DNA from: Intestinimonas massiliensis (ex Afouda et al. 2020)
GTDB lineage: Bacteria > Bacillota > Clostridia > Oscillospirales > Oscillospiraceae
Assembly: GCF_001244995.1 (NCBI RefSeq)
Contig: NZ_LN869529.1
Location: 1,878,957 to 1,942,956 of the forward strand
Direction: 5' to 3'
Length of the DNA stretch: 64,000 nucleotides
The position numbers and the translations under genes were made by a program. Of this stretch, positions 46,177 through 54,290 are shown piece by piece (positions within the stretch are counted from its first letter, which is position 1; each line of letters opens with the position of its first letter). The notes below the pieces were generated by a model. It was not told the origin of the DNA. It worked only from the letters and a program-made list of their open reading frames with translations, and ran no database searches.

Positions 46177-47082
46177 TTACTTCGCGGGGGGCACCGCGCC
46201 GGCCTTCACGATCAGTTCGGCCACATCGCCGCTCATAGCGTAGTCCAGGAAGGCCTGGGCCGCGTCGGAGAGCTGGGCGCCGTCCTTGGTGACGATGAGG
46301 AAGGGGCGCTGGATGGCGTAGGTGCCGTCCTGGACCGTGGCCTCGGTGCACTCCACACCCGCCACGTCCACCGCCTTGACGGTGTCGTTCAGAGCGGACA
46401 GGGAGGCGTAGCCGATGGCGCTGGGGTTGGAGGCCACGTTGCCGATGACGTCGCCGGTGGAGGAGTACTCGTTGGTGTACTTGCAGGCGTCCTTCACGCC
46501 CACGATCTCCTCAAAGGCGCCGCGGGTGCCGGAGCCAGCCTCACGACCGATGACCGCGATGGGGCCGGCCACGCCGCCCAGCTCGGACCAGTCGGCGATC
46601 TCGCCGGTGTAGATCTTGGCGATCTGCTCCACCGTCAGGTCGGCCACGGTGTTGGCGGGGTTGACCACGATGGCCACGCCGTCCAGGGCCACCACATGGG
46701 CCACGGCGCCGTTGGCGGCCTCTTCGTCCTCCAGCTCACGGGAGGACAGGCCCAGATCGCAGGTGCCGTCGATGACGGACTGGATGCCGGTGCCGGAGCC
46801 GGAGCCGTTGTAGTTGATGGTGACGCCGCCGTTGTCCTGCATGAAGGACTCGGACAGGACCTTGACCACCTTCTCCATGGAGGTGGAGCCGTCGGTGTTG
46901 ACCACGCCGGACAGCGCGGCGGGAGCCTGGGAAGCCTCCTGAGAGGGGCTGGCGGGGACGGAGGCGGAGGGAGAGGCGGAACCGCCGGCGTTGCTGCTGG
47001 AGCAGCCGGCAAAGAGGCCCAAGCACAGGGCCAGGGAGCAAATCAAGGCAAGACTCTTTTTCATTTTGTTTTCATTCTCCAA
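46177..47082 (-). CDS. pstS: Phosphate-binding lipoprotein PstS
   Basis: This 301-residue solute-binding protein has a lipoprotein signal (LALCLGLFAGCSSS, lipidated Cys near 26) and an Ala/Ser/Pro linker. The phosphate-binding core follows: NTDGSTSMEKVVKVLSESF near 62-80, NYNGSGSGTGIQSVIDGTCD near 90-109 and GREAGSGTRGAFEEIVG near 183-199. It captures phosphate outside the membrane for PstCAB. An ATG six codons in is an equally good start. Confidence 0.94.
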   Translation of the reverse strand: MENENKMKKSLALICSLALCLGLFAGCSSSNAGGSASPSASVPASPSQEASQAPAALSGVVNTDGSTSMEKVVKVLSESFMQDNGGVTINYNGSGSGTGIQSVIDGTCDLGLSSRELEDEEAANGAVAHVVALDGVAIVVNPANTVADLTVEQIAKIYTGEIADWSELGGVAGPIAVIGREAGSGTRGAFEEIVGVKDACKYTNEYSSTGDVIGNVASNPSAIGYASLSALNDTVKAVDVAGVECTEATVQDGTYAIQRPFLIVTKDGAQLSDAAQAFLDYAMSGDVAELIVKAGAVPPAK

Positions 47083-47111
47083 TCCAAATATGGTTTCTCG
47101 GAACGATTTAC

Positions 47112-47189
47112 AGTATACAGGGCTTTTGTAAAGTTGTCCTTCAGCTCTTCGTAAAGTCTGTGTAAAGCATAGTCTGCCCCCTTTGTAAA
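47112..47189 (-). promoter_or_regulatory. pstS promoter with PHO-box-like repeats
   Basis: On the minus strand four TTTACA/TTTACG units (outer bases 47189, 47166, 47155, 47132) are spaced 23, 11 and 23 bases, so all fit an 11-base period. They precede TATACT at 47117-47112. This matches the B. subtilis-type PhoP site of TTNACA repeats. Confidence 0.7.
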
Positions 47190-47191
47190 GA

Positions 47192-47224
47192 AAAACGCCC
47201 CTCCGCCATGCGGAAGGACGCTTT
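47192..47224 (-). terminator. Terminator of the HAD phosphatase gene
   Basis: On the minus strand GCGTCCTTCCGC pairs with GCGGAGGGGCGT (a few mismatches) and is followed by TTTTTC, upstream of the PHO-box region. Confidence 0.7.
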
Positions 47225-47242
47225 ACAATTTCTTTTTTCGTT

Positions 47243-47896
47243 TTACAAACCCAGCCAGCGCCGCAGATCAGGCAGATCCGGGGCGATATGGACGCTGGGG
47301 TAGGGGACGAAGGCGGCCGCCGGCGTGGTGCCGTTGAGGACGGCGCAGAAGTCCGTCCCCGCGGCCTGGGCGGTCTGGGCGTCGATGACCGTGTCGCCGC
47401 AGTACAGCGCCTGCCGGGCCGTCAGACCCAGCCGGGCCAGGCCGGCGGTCAGGCCCTCCGGGTCGGGCTTGGGGCGGCTCACCCGGTCCCCGCCGATGAC
47501 GAAGGAAAACATCTGATCCAGGCCGTGCCGGGCAAAGATGCGCTCCAGGGTGTCGGTGTGCTTGGTGCTCACCACTGCCGTGGCCACCCCCGCCGCCCGC
47601 AGGGCGGACAACAGCTCCCCCGCCCCGGGGAACAGGCTCACCTGGCCCTTGGCCTGCAGCTCCCGGGCCACCGCCCGGAAGTGCTGGTAAAAGGTCTGCC
47701 GGCGCGCCTCGCTCTCGTCCCCCGTCAGCAGGGTATAGGCGTCCGTCACCTGCATTCCCACGGTGCGGCGGACGGCCTCCCGGTCGGGCTCCGGCAGGCC
47801 CAGCGCGGCAAAGCCCGCGGCAAAGCCGGCAACGATGGCGTCGGTGGCGTCTCCCAGGGTATAGTCAAAATCGAACAGAACGGCCGGATAGACCAT
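47243..47896 (-). CDS. HAD-superfamily phosphatase (Gph/PpaX-like)
   Basis: This 217-residue HAD hydrolase has motif I LFDFDYTLGDATDAI near 7-21 (nucleophile Asp in DFD), motif II VVSTKHTD near 110, Lys in RPKPDPEGL near 145, and motif III YCGDTVIDAQTA near 168. The cap is of C1 type. Family members hydrolyse phosphoglycolate, pyrophosphate or sugar phosphates, and the substrate is not evident. I start at ATG 47896, after GGAGAGGAGAGGG. Confidence 0.85.
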   Translation of the reverse strand: MVYPAVLFDFDYTLGDATDAIVAGFAAGFAALGLPEPDREAVRRTVGMQVTDAYTLLTGDESEARRQTFYQHFRAVARELQAKGQVSLFPGAGELLSALRAAGVATAVVSTKHTDTLERIFARHGLDQMFSFVIGGDRVSRPKPDPEGLTAGLARLGLTARQALYCGDTVIDAQTAQAAGTDFCAVLNGTTPAAAFVPYPSVHIAPDLPDLRRWLGL

Positions 47897-47955
47897 TGGA
47901 ACCCTCTCCTCTCCATGGAAACGCGGGGCCGCCCCGCGGCGCCCCGCATCCGTGT

Positions 47956-49341
47956 TCACTCGTACTGCTTTCGTCCGGTGGTGCTGGGGATGCCCAGCTC
48001 GTCCCGGTATTTGGCCACCGTGCGCCGGGAGAGCTCACAGCCCTCCCGGGCCATCCGCTCACACAGCTTTTGGTCCGACAGCGGCTTGTGCTTGTCCTCC
48101 CCGCCGATCAGCTTTTTCAGCAGAGCCTTGGCAAAGTCGGGGGAGGAGGCGTTCTCCTCCGTGCCCGGTCGGGCCGCCGGCGCGCCCAGGCTGCGGGAAA
48201 AGAAGTAGCTCAGAGGGTAGACCCCGCTGGCACACTGGAGATACTTGTCCCGCACCGTCCGGCTGACGGTGGACTCGTGGACCCCCACCTTCTGGGCGAT
48301 GTCCGCCAGGCACATGGGCTTCAGATGGCCGGGGCCCCGGCGGAAAAATTCCTCCTGGAGCTCCAGGATGCACTCAGCGCACCGCAGAAGGGTGGAGCGC
48401 CGCTGCTCGATGCTGTGGACCACCCACTTGGCCTGCCGCACCTTGCCCATCAGATAGTCCTTGACCTCGTTGTCCTCGGTGCTCTTGAGCATCCGGCAGT
48501 AATAGCCGCTGATGTTCAGGTCGGGGAAAAAGTAGTCGTTGGTGAGTAGCTCAAAGTGGTCGGGAAAGTTGACCACAAAGAGGTCGGGGTTAATGTAGAC
48601 CAGGTTCTCCCGGGCGGCAAAGCCGCCGCCCGGCCGGGGGTTCAGCGTGCGAATCAGATCGCAGGCCGTCCGCACCTCCTCCTGGCAGACCCCAAGGCTC
48701 TTGGCGATGAGACCGTAGCGGCTCTTGCTCAGGGGGTCCAGGTAATCCCGCGCAATCCGGATGGCCAGCTCGCTGTCCTCATGCCGGCGCTGCAATTGCA
48801 GCACCAGGCACTCCGACAGATTCCGGGCCCCCACGCCCGCGGGCTCCAGGGATTGCACCGCCGCCAGGGCCTTCTCTACCTCCTCCACCGGCTTGCCCAG
48901 CTCCTCCGCCAGATCCTCCACGCTCTCGTCCAGCCAGCCGTTCTGGTTCAGGCTCTCCACCAAAAAGCGCCCCACCGGGAGCAGCTCCGGTTCCAGATCC
49001 ATCACCTCCAGTTGGGACAGCACATAGAGATACAGGTTCTCCTCCCGCTCGTCTACGGTGCCGTAATTGGAGATCGGGTCCTTCTCGTCGTCCTCGGTGT
49101 CCTGCTGGTGATAGTAGCGGTTCTGCGCGTCGGTGGACTCCAGCCACTCCAGCTTCCGCTGCAGCACCGCCGTGTCGTCCCCCTTGCCGTATTTCTCCTC
49201 CATCTCCAGTACCGGATTCTCCTGGACCTGATCCTGGATGTACTCCAGCAGCTCCTGAGAACCCATCTGGAGGATTTCCATGGACTGCATCATCTGGGGC
49301 GAAAGAGTTTGTGTCTGCTTCATCGACATGCTCAGTTCCAT
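47956..49341 (-). CDS. rpoN: RNA polymerase sigma-54 factor
   Basis: This 461-residue sigma factor has the Gln/Leu-rich region I (LSPQMMQSMEILQMGSQELL near 13-32), an acidic region II, the core-binding domain, a helix-turn-helix (LADIAQKVGVHESTVSRTVR near 350-370), and the RpoN box (SRRTVAKYRDELGI near 440-453) that reads the -24 element. It needs an AAA+ activator protein, and none is encoded here. ATG 49341 follows GGAGGAAG. Confidence 0.95.
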   Translation of the reverse strand: MELSMSMKQTQTLSPQMMQSMEILQMGSQELLEYIQDQVQENPVLEMEEKYGKGDDTAVLQRKLEWLESTDAQNRYYHQQDTEDDEKDPISNYGTVDEREENLYLYVLSQLEVMDLEPELLPVGRFLVESLNQNGWLDESVEDLAEELGKPVEEVEKALAAVQSLEPAGVGARNLSECLVLQLQRRHEDSELAIRIARDYLDPLSKSRYGLIAKSLGVCQEEVRTACDLIRTLNPRPGGGFAARENLVYINPDLFVVNFPDHFELLTNDYFFPDLNISGYYCRMLKSTEDNEVKDYLMGKVRQAKWVVHSIEQRRSTLLRCAECILELQEEFFRRGPGHLKPMCLADIAQKVGVHESTVSRTVRDKYLQCASGVYPLSYFFSRSLGAPAARPGTEENASSPDFAKALLKKLIGGEDKHKPLSDQKLCERMAREGCELSRRTVAKYRDELGIPSTTGRKQYE

Positions 49342-49391
49342 GTTGCTTCCTCCATTCCACAGGTTTCATTCGACTGTTTTCTATCCTTTTA

Positions 49392-49420
49392 ATTGTACCA
49401 CAGCCGGAGTCAAAATACAA
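49392..49420 (-). promoter_or_regulatory. rpoN promoter
   Basis: On the minus strand TTGTAT, 17 bases and TACAAT, with an extended TGTGG before the -10, lie about 50 bases upstream of rpoN. Confidence 0.65.
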
Positions 49421-49461
49421 CGGAAACTGGGCCGCCCGGCGGCACTCTTATCGGTAGAAAA

Positions 49462-49477
49462 TGCGGTTCGAACCGCA
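49462..49477. promoter_or_regulatory. Perfect 16-bp palindrome
   Basis: TGCGGTTCGAACCGCA is fully self-complementary and lies between rpoN and the terminator of the sigma-like gene. It could be an operator; no binding protein can be named. Confidence 0.3.
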
Positions 49478-49486
49478 GAACGGCCC

Positions 49487-49523
49487 GAAAAAGCCCCCGA
49501 TCCGGGCGGTCCGGACCGGGGGC
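49487..49523 (-). terminator. Terminator of the sigma-like small-gene operon
   Basis: On the minus strand GCCCCCGGTCCGG pairs with CCCGGATCGGGGGC (one mismatch) and is followed by TTTTTC, 7 bases after the stop codon at 49530. Confidence 0.8.
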
Positions 49524-49529
49524 AAAGCC

Positions 49530-49844
49530 CTATTCCTCTTCCAAAAACGCCTTTGCGCCGTAGCGCAGGCAGCGCCGGAGCCGGGCCTCTCCACGCTTGA
49601 TCGTCCGGGAGACGGTGGACTTGTCCACCCCCAGCTTTTCCCCGATCTCCCGCATGTTGAGGCCCTGGCCGTAGTAGAGCAGCAGGAACTCCCGCTGCCG
49701 GGCCGTTACGTCCTCCCGAAGGGCCCGGACCAGGTTCCGCTTCACCCGGTCGAGCTGCGCGCTGTTGTCGGAGGCCATACTGCGGGCGTAGACCGCCATA
49801 TCCGCCGCATAGGCCCGCCCCCGCCTATAACGTGTATCTGGCAT
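49530..49844 (-). CDS. Sigma-70 region 4-like HTH protein
   Basis: This 104-residue protein has a basic N-terminal half and a C-terminal sigma region-4 helix-turn-helix: LTARQREFLLLYYGQGLNMR-type spacing, then EIGEKLGVDKSTVSRTIKRG near 68-87 and ARLRRCLRYGAKAF. It lacks region 2 and so is not a complete sigma factor. It is more like a phage-type late regulator or a DNA-binding accessory factor. The ATG has GAGGGGGT upstream. It is the third of three overlapping genes. Confidence 0.75.
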   Translation of the reverse strand: MPDTRYRRGRAYAADMAVYARSMASDNSAQLDRVKRNLVRALREDVTARQREFLLLYYGQGLNMREIGEKLGVDKSTVSRTIKRGEARLRRCLRYGAKAFLEEE

Positions 49845-50055
49845 TGCGGCGATACCCCCTCTCGTAATACCGTTCGGTCAGCACGGCCAGGTCCCTGGCC
49901 TCCCGCCACATGGCGGTGAGCATATGGATGCGCTCCGCCATGCAGCAGCGCTCCTCCTCCGGCAGGTCCGGAAAACGGGCCTCCAGCTCCCGAATGCGTC
50001 CTTTCAGAACCTGGGCATGGGCCCGGTATTCGCTTGATAATTCCAACAGGGTCAT
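49825..50055 (-). CDS. 76-residue helical protein, unknown function
   Basis: It is an almost wholly helical, charged protein (LELSSEYRAHAQVLKGRIRE, then LEARFPDLPEEERCCMAERI and HMLTAMWREARDLAVLTERY), probably a coiled coil. It overlaps the gene before it by 4 bases and the sigma-like gene after it by 20 bases, so the three are translated from one message. Family unknown. Confidence 0.65.
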   Translation of the reverse strand: MTLLELSSEYRAHAQVLKGRIRELEARFPDLPEEERCCMAERIHMLTAMWREARDLAVLTERYYERGYRRNARYTL

Positions 50056-50291
50056 TCTTTTTTCTCTGATGCCTCCCTAGGTCTCCGTTCCCAGGCGCAC
50101 CCGGCGCACAGCGGCCCCGCCGCCGTCGGCACCGCCCGGTCCCAGCGGTAGAGCTCCCCGCCGCACCGGCAGCACCACGCCTTCGGCGCCTCCCGCTGCA
50201 CATCCCGCAGCGGGTCCGTCCGTATCCTCCCGCTCCTCGTAACTGCCTCCCCAAAAGAAAATCTGCATTTTCGAATTTTTCTGGTTGACAA
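50052..50291 (-). CDS. 79-residue zinc-ribbon protein, unknown function
   Basis: The product has a single four-Cys zinc site (CCRCGGELY near 40 and CAGCAWERR near 62) and basic ends. It starts at TTG 50291 with AAAGGAG 5 bases upstream. A competing frame (50077-50295) has no recognisable features. It leads the three-gene overlap group and lies close to the tRNA genes on the other strand. Confidence 0.6.
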   Translation of the reverse strand: MSTRKIRKCRFSFGEAVTRSGRIRTDPLRDVQREAPKAWCCRCGGELYRWDRAVPTAAGPLCAGCAWERRPREASEKKE

Positions 50292-50338
50292 CCAAACTCC
50301 TTTCTGGTAGAATAACCGTTGCTGTGGACGAGCTAAGT

Positions 50339-50414
50339 GCTGGTGTAGCTCAGTTGGTAGAGCAGCTGATTTGTAATCAGCAGGTCGGGGGTTCGAGTCC
50401 GTCCACCAGCTCCA
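50339..50414 (+). tRNA. tRNA-Thr (anticodon TGT)
   Basis: The acceptor stem is GCTGGTG/CACCAGC, the anticodon loop TTTGTAA sits in GCTGA/TCAGC, the T-loop is TTCGAGT, and CCA is encoded. The T-stem as aligned (GGGGG/CCGTC) has a G-G mismatch in its middle. Confidence 0.95.
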
Positions 50415-50439
50415 TCGTCACGGGACGCAAACTGAATAT

Positions 50440-50524
50440 GGAGGAGTTCCCGAGTGGCCAAAGGGGACAGACTGTAAATCTGCTGCTTAACGCTTCGGTG
50501 GTTCGAATCCACCCTCCTCCACCA
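50440..50524 (+). tRNA. tRNA-Tyr (anticodon GTA)
   Basis: This class II tRNA has acceptor GGAGGAG/CTCCTCC, anticodon loop CTGTAAA, a long variable arm (TGCTTAACGCTTCG), T-loop TTCGAAT and an encoded CCA. Confidence 0.95.
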
Positions 50525-50562
50525 CGTCGGAGCAAGCTTACCGCTTGCTCCGACCTTTTTTG
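50525..50562 (+). terminator. Terminator of the tRNA operon
   Basis: GTCGGAGCAAGC pairs perfectly with its complement across a 5-base loop and is followed by CTTTTTT, directly after the tRNA-Tyr CCA. Confidence 0.9.
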
Positions 50563-50613
50563 TCAAGCTTCACCTCCCTTTTTTCCATCCCACAGAGAAA
50601 GCAGGAAGCCCAC

Positions 50614-51267
50614 ATGTCGGAGACCCTTTTCTTCGTTTTGGAACTGATTGGCACCATCGCCTTTGCTGCATCCGGTGCGATGGTCGGCCTGAAAAAGGGC
50701 ATGGATATCTTTGGCGTCGCCATCCTCGGTCTGTGTACCGCCGTCGGCGGCGGCGTGATCCGGGACCTGGTCCTGGGGATCACGCCCCCGGTCACCTTTC
50801 AGGACCCGGTCTACGCCCTGATTGCCATCGCCACCTCCATCGCCGTCTTTCTCCCCGCCGTCCGGAGCCGCCTGGAGCGGGGGAGCCGTCTGTACGACGT
50901 AGTCATGCTGCTGATGGACTCCATCGGACTGGGCGTATTCACCGTGGTCGGCGTTCAGAGCGCCTACAGCGTATCCAGCTCCTACAGCATCTTCCTGCTG
51001 GCCTTCGTGGGCGTGATCACCGGCGTGGGCGGCGGCGTGCTCCGTGACGTGCTGGCCGGCGACACCCCCTACATCTTCGTCAAGCACTTCTACGCCTGCG
51101 CCTCCCTCATCGGGGCGCTGCTCTGCTCCCTGGCCTGGATGCCGCTGGGCAGTACGGCCGCCACTCTTTTGGGCGCGGCGGCGGTGGTGGCCCTGCGCCT
51201 GTGCGCAGCCTACTTCCGCTGGAACCTGCCCAAAGCCAGCCCAAGCCCCGGCGGGGCGCGGCGCTGA
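50614..51267 (+). CDS. TRIC/UPF0126 family membrane protein
   Basis: This 217-residue protein has seven membrane helices in two inverted halves. Each half has the family Gly motif: AVGGGVIRDLVLGITPP near 43-59 and GVGGGVLRDVLAGDTPY near 132-148. The family includes trimeric intracellular cation channels and YicG/YadS proteins tied to glycine or ion transport. It starts at ATG 50614, after AGCAGGAAG. Confidence 0.85.
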   Translation: MSETLFFVLELIGTIAFAASGAMVGLKKGMDIFGVAILGLCTAVGGGVIRDLVLGITPPVTFQDPVYALIAIATSIAVFLPAVRSRLERGSRLYDVVMLLMDSIGLGVFTVVGVQSAYSVSSSYSIFLLAFVGVITGVGGGVLRDVLAGDTPYIFVKHFYACASLIGALLCSLAWMPLGSTAATLLGAAAVVALRLCAAYFRWNLPKASPSPGGARR

Positions 51268-51315
51268 TGCCACGCTCCCTGTCCCGTCTATCACCATCCA
51301 CTGGAGGAATGCATC

Positions 51316-52209
51316 GTGCACCGCAAAGGCATCTTCTGTACCGCGCTCTCCGCCCTGCTCTTCGGCGTCACCCCGCTGCTGGGCCGTCTGACCTACGGCA
51401 TGGGCAGCAACGCCCTTACCCTCACCTTCTATCGCAACGCGCTGGTCATCCTCCCTATCTTCCTCCTGCTGCGCCTCCGCAAGATCTCCCTGCGTATCTC
51501 CCCCCGGCAGCTCGCCACGGTCCTGGCGGTGGGCATCCTGGGACGGGGCTTCACCACCCTCATGCTCTACGACTCCTACCGCTTCGTGGGCATCGGCATC
51601 GCCACCACCCTCCACTTCCTCTATCCCGTCTTTGTGGCCGTCCTGTGCCGGGTCGTCTTTCACGACCGGCTGGGCCGGGTCCGCCTGGCCGCCCTGGTCC
51701 TGGCCGGCATCGGCGTGCTCTGCTTTCTGGAGCGGGACAGCGGCCCCGTCTCCGGCGCCGGCCTCGCCCTGGCCACCATCTCCGGCTTTACCTACGCCTG
51801 CTACATGGTGTGCACCGAAAAAACCGTCATCCGGGAGATGGACCCCCTTGTGGTCTCCTTCTACATGGCCATCGGCGTGTCCTGCGCCATGCTGGCCGTC
51901 CACATCCCCACCCGCCAGATCGTCTTCGCCCTGCCGCCCAAGGCCATGCTGCTCACCCTCCTGGTCGCCCTGTGCACCTCCTTCCTGGGCGTGGTCCTGT
52001 TCCAGATCGGCATCTGCTACCTCAGCGCCACCACCGCCGCCATTTTCTCCCTGCTGGAGCCCATCGCCAGCAACCTGTGCGGCATCCTGGTCCTGTCCGA
52101 GCCCGTCACCCCCGCCAAGGCTCTGGGCAGCCTCATCATTCTGGCCGCCGTGTTCCTCATGGCCCGGTTCAAGCCCGCGGAGGCCGCCGATCCGGCCGCC
52201 GCCGAATAG
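51316..52209 (+). CDS. EamA-family (DMT superfamily) transporter
   Basis: This 297-residue protein has ten membrane helices in two EamA repeats. The ends of the repeats read TTLHFLYPVFVAVLCRVVFHD near 96-116 and AAIFSLLEPIASNLCGILVLSE near 240-261, both typical. It probably exports amino acids or small metabolites. The GTG start has GGAGGA 7 bases upstream. It follows the TRIC gene by 48 bases and may be cotranscribed. Confidence 0.85.
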   Translation: MHRKGIFCTALSALLFGVTPLLGRLTYGMGSNALTLTFYRNALVILPIFLLLRLRKISLRISPRQLATVLAVGILGRGFTTLMLYDSYRFVGIGIATTLHFLYPVFVAVLCRVVFHDRLGRVRLAALVLAGIGVLCFLERDSGPVSGAGLALATISGFTYACYMVCTEKTVIREMDPLVVSFYMAIGVSCAMLAVHIPTRQIVFALPPKAMLLTLLVALCTSFLGVVLFQIGICYLSATTAAIFSLLEPIASNLCGILVLSEPVTPAKALGSLIILAAVFLMARFKPAEAADPAAAE

Positions 52210-52330
52210 AACTCATGTTCTATTGCATGCCCATCATAGCACTTTTTTTCCGCCCGCGTCAATACAACTAAGGAATTTTATCGAACTTTCGTTCTATAAA
52301 AAGTCCCAGACATGGGACAGCAACACGCAC

Positions 52331-52368
52331 AAGGCCGCCGTCTGGAGTCCTCCAGACGGCGGCCTTGT
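52331..52368. terminator. Bidirectional hairpin between the EamA transporter gene and asnS
   Basis: A 17-bp perfect stem (AAGGCCGCCGTCTGGAG with its complement) with a 4-base loop lies between the convergent genes. No long T-run is present. Confidence 0.65.
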
Positions 52369-52381
52369 GCAATCTCATTTT

Positions 52382-53776
52382 TCAGAACTCGGCGTTGCCC
52401 ACCGTGCGCGGGTGGGGCAGAACGTCGCGGATGTTGCCCACGCCGGTGAGGTACATCACCATGCGCTCGAAGCCCAGGCCGAAGCCGGCGTGCCTGCATC
52501 CACCGTAGCGGCGCAGATCCAGGTACCACCAGTAGTCCTGGGGGGCCATGCCCAGCTCCCGGATGCGGCGCTCCAGGACGTCCAGCCGCTCCTCGCGCTG
52601 GGACCCGCCGATGATCTCGCCGATGCCCGGCACCAGGCAGTCGGCGGCCGCCACGGTCCTGCCGTCGTCGTTCAGGCGCATATAGAAGGCCTTGATCTCC
52701 TGGGGATAGTCGGTGACGAACACCGGCTTTTGAAAGACCTGCTCGGTGAGGTACCGCTCGTGCTCGGTCTGGAGGTCGCAGCCCCAGTCCACCGGATAGT
52801 CAAACTTGTGGCCCGACTGCTTCAGCAGCTCGATGGCCTCGGTGTAGCTCACCCGGCCGAAGTCGGAGGAGGCCACATGCTCCAGCCGCTCTTTCAGGCC
52901 CTTATCCACAAAGGAGTTGAAGAAGTTGATCTCGTCGGGGCACTTCTCCAGCACCGTGCGGATGATAAACTTGATCATGGCCTCGGCCACGTCCATGTCG
53001 CCGGCCAGGTCGCAGAAGGCCATCTCCGGCTCGATCATCCAGAACTCGGCGGCGTGGCGGGTGGTGTTGGACTTCTCCGCCCGGAAGGTGGGGCCGAAGG
53101 TATACACGTCCCCAAAGGCCATGGCAAAGTTCTCCGCGTTGAGCTGGCCGGACACCGTCAGGTTGGCCGGCTTGCCGAAGAAGTCCTGGGTGTAGTCCAC
53201 GGCCCCGTCCCCGGTCTTGGGCACGTTGTCCAGATCCAGGGTGGTCACCCGGAACATCTCGCCCGCCCCCTCGCAATCGGAGGCGGTGATGATGGGGGTG
53301 TGGACATAGACGAAGCCCCGCTCCTGGAAGAAGGTGTGGATGGCGTGGGCCGCCACGCTCCGCACCCGGAAGGTGGCCGAAAACAGGTTGGTCCGGGGCC
53401 GCAGATGCTGGATCGTGCGCAGGTACTCCACGCTGTGGCGCTTCTTCTGCAAAGGGTACTCCGGAGCGGAGGGGCCCTCTACCGTGATGGAGGTGGCCTT
53501 CACCTCCAGGGGCTGCTTGGCCCCGGGCGTCAGGACCACCGTGCCGGCCACCGTCAGGGCGGCGCCCACGTTCTGCCCGGCGATCTCCTTATAGTTGGAC
53601 AGGGCGGCGGCCTCCATCACCACCTGGAGGTTTTTGAAGCAGGAGCCGTCGTTGAGCTCGATGAAGCCGAAGGTCTTCATGTCCCGGATGGTGCGGGCCC
53701 AGCCGGAAATCCGGACCTCCCGGCCGCCGAAGTGCTCCTGATCGGCAAAAATCTGAGCAATCTTTGTGCGTTCCAT
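52382..53776 (-). CDS. asnS: Asparaginyl-tRNA synthetase
   Basis: This 464-residue class II synthetase has an OB-fold anticodon-binding domain ([23 protein letters not shown] near 20-42). Motif 2 covers [22 protein letters not shown] near 220-240, and motif 3 is [19 protein letters not shown] near 435-453. The catalytic signatures resemble AsnRS rather than AspRS. It charges tRNA-Asn. I start at ATG 53776 (GAGGAAG upstream), 13 codons inside a longer frame. Confidence 0.94.
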   Translation of the reverse strand: MERTKIAQIFADQEHFGGREVRISGWARTIRDMKTFGFIELNDGSCFKNLQVVMEAAALSNYKEIAGQNVGAALTVAGTVVLTPGAKQPLEVKATSITVEGPSAPEYPLQKKRHSVEYLRTIQHLRPRTNLFSATFRVRSVAAHAIHTFFQERGFVYVHTPIITASDCEGAGEMFRVTTLDLDNVPKTGDGAVDYTQDFFGKPANLTVSGQLNAENFAMAFGDVYTFGPTFRAEKSNTTRHAAEFWMIEPEMAFCDLAGDMDVAEAMIKFIIRTVLEKCPDEINFFNSFVDKGLKERLEHVASSDFGRVSYTEAIELLKQSGHKFDYPVDWGCDLQTEHERYLTEQVFQKPVFVTDYPQEIKAFYMRLNDDGRTVAAADCLVPGIGEIIGGSQREERLDVLERRIRELGMAPQDYWWYLDLRRYGGCRHAGFGLGFERMVMYLTGVGNIRDVLPHPRTVGNAEF

Positions 53777-53897
53777 GGGTTTACTTCCTCTCTCTACGTC
53801 GTTGTAGGGTTCCACAGTACCCTATATTATAAGGACTCCTGCGGGATTTTACAAGGGTTTGTGAGGCGGAATGACCCCAGGGCCCACTTTTCTTGCT

Positions 53898-54290
53898 TTA
53901 CCGCCGGGTCGTCACCCAGAATACCCACAGCGCCGACAGCCCTGCGGCGGCGGCATAGAGGCCCGTCCAGCCCAGCCAGGCCGACAGGCCGTAAAACGCC
54001 ACGGCGGCGGGAGCTGCGAAGGGCAGGGCCAGGGCGCCCAGCCAGGTCCGCCCCAGCAGTCCCATGACGGCGGAGAAAAAATGGATGGCCCCCGCCGCCA
54101 GGGAGACCGTCCGGAGCCGGCTGTCCTCCCCCGCCAGGAAGGTAAACACCGCCCAGAACACCACATAGCACCCGGTGCCCAGCACGTTGACCGGCCCCGC
54201 CGGGCCGCCGTACCAGGCGCCCGCCCAGTTGCACGCCGTGGTCAGGGCCAACGCGCCCAGGACCCCGCCCAGCCAGAGCCCCCGCTTCAT
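53898..54290 (-). CDS. Small integral membrane protein, unknown
   Basis: This 130-residue protein has four membrane helices and few charged residues. It starts with an ATGA overlap with the upstream membrane gene and has GAGGGG before the ATG, so the two are coupled. I recognise no family. Confidence 0.65.
   Translation of the reverse strand: MKRGLWLGGVLGALALTTACNWAGAWYGGPAGPVNVLGTGCYVVFWAVFTFLAGEDSRLRTVSLAAGAIHFFSAVMGLLGRTWLGALALPFAAPAAVAFYGLSAWLGWTGLYAAAAGLSALWVFWVTTRR

Noticed and set aside
49392..49406. A further copy of the right-junction sequence ATTGTACCACAGCCG near rpoN as a second attachment site
   Set aside because: It is the extended -10 of the rpoN promoter. The shared bases are promoter consensus. 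It also means the 14-bp end repeats of the satellite could partly be promoter coincidence, so their confidence is kept moderate.
50077..50295. 72-codon frame overlapping the zinc-ribbon gene
   Set aside because: The competing frame has the CxxC pairs, a good ribosome binding site at its TTG and the overlap with the next gene.
50640..50670. A TTGGCAC...TTTGCT match to the sigma-54 promoter pattern
   Set aside because: The spacing between the two halves is 7-8 bases instead of about 5, and it lies inside a coding region. No credible -24/-12 promoter was found in the window.
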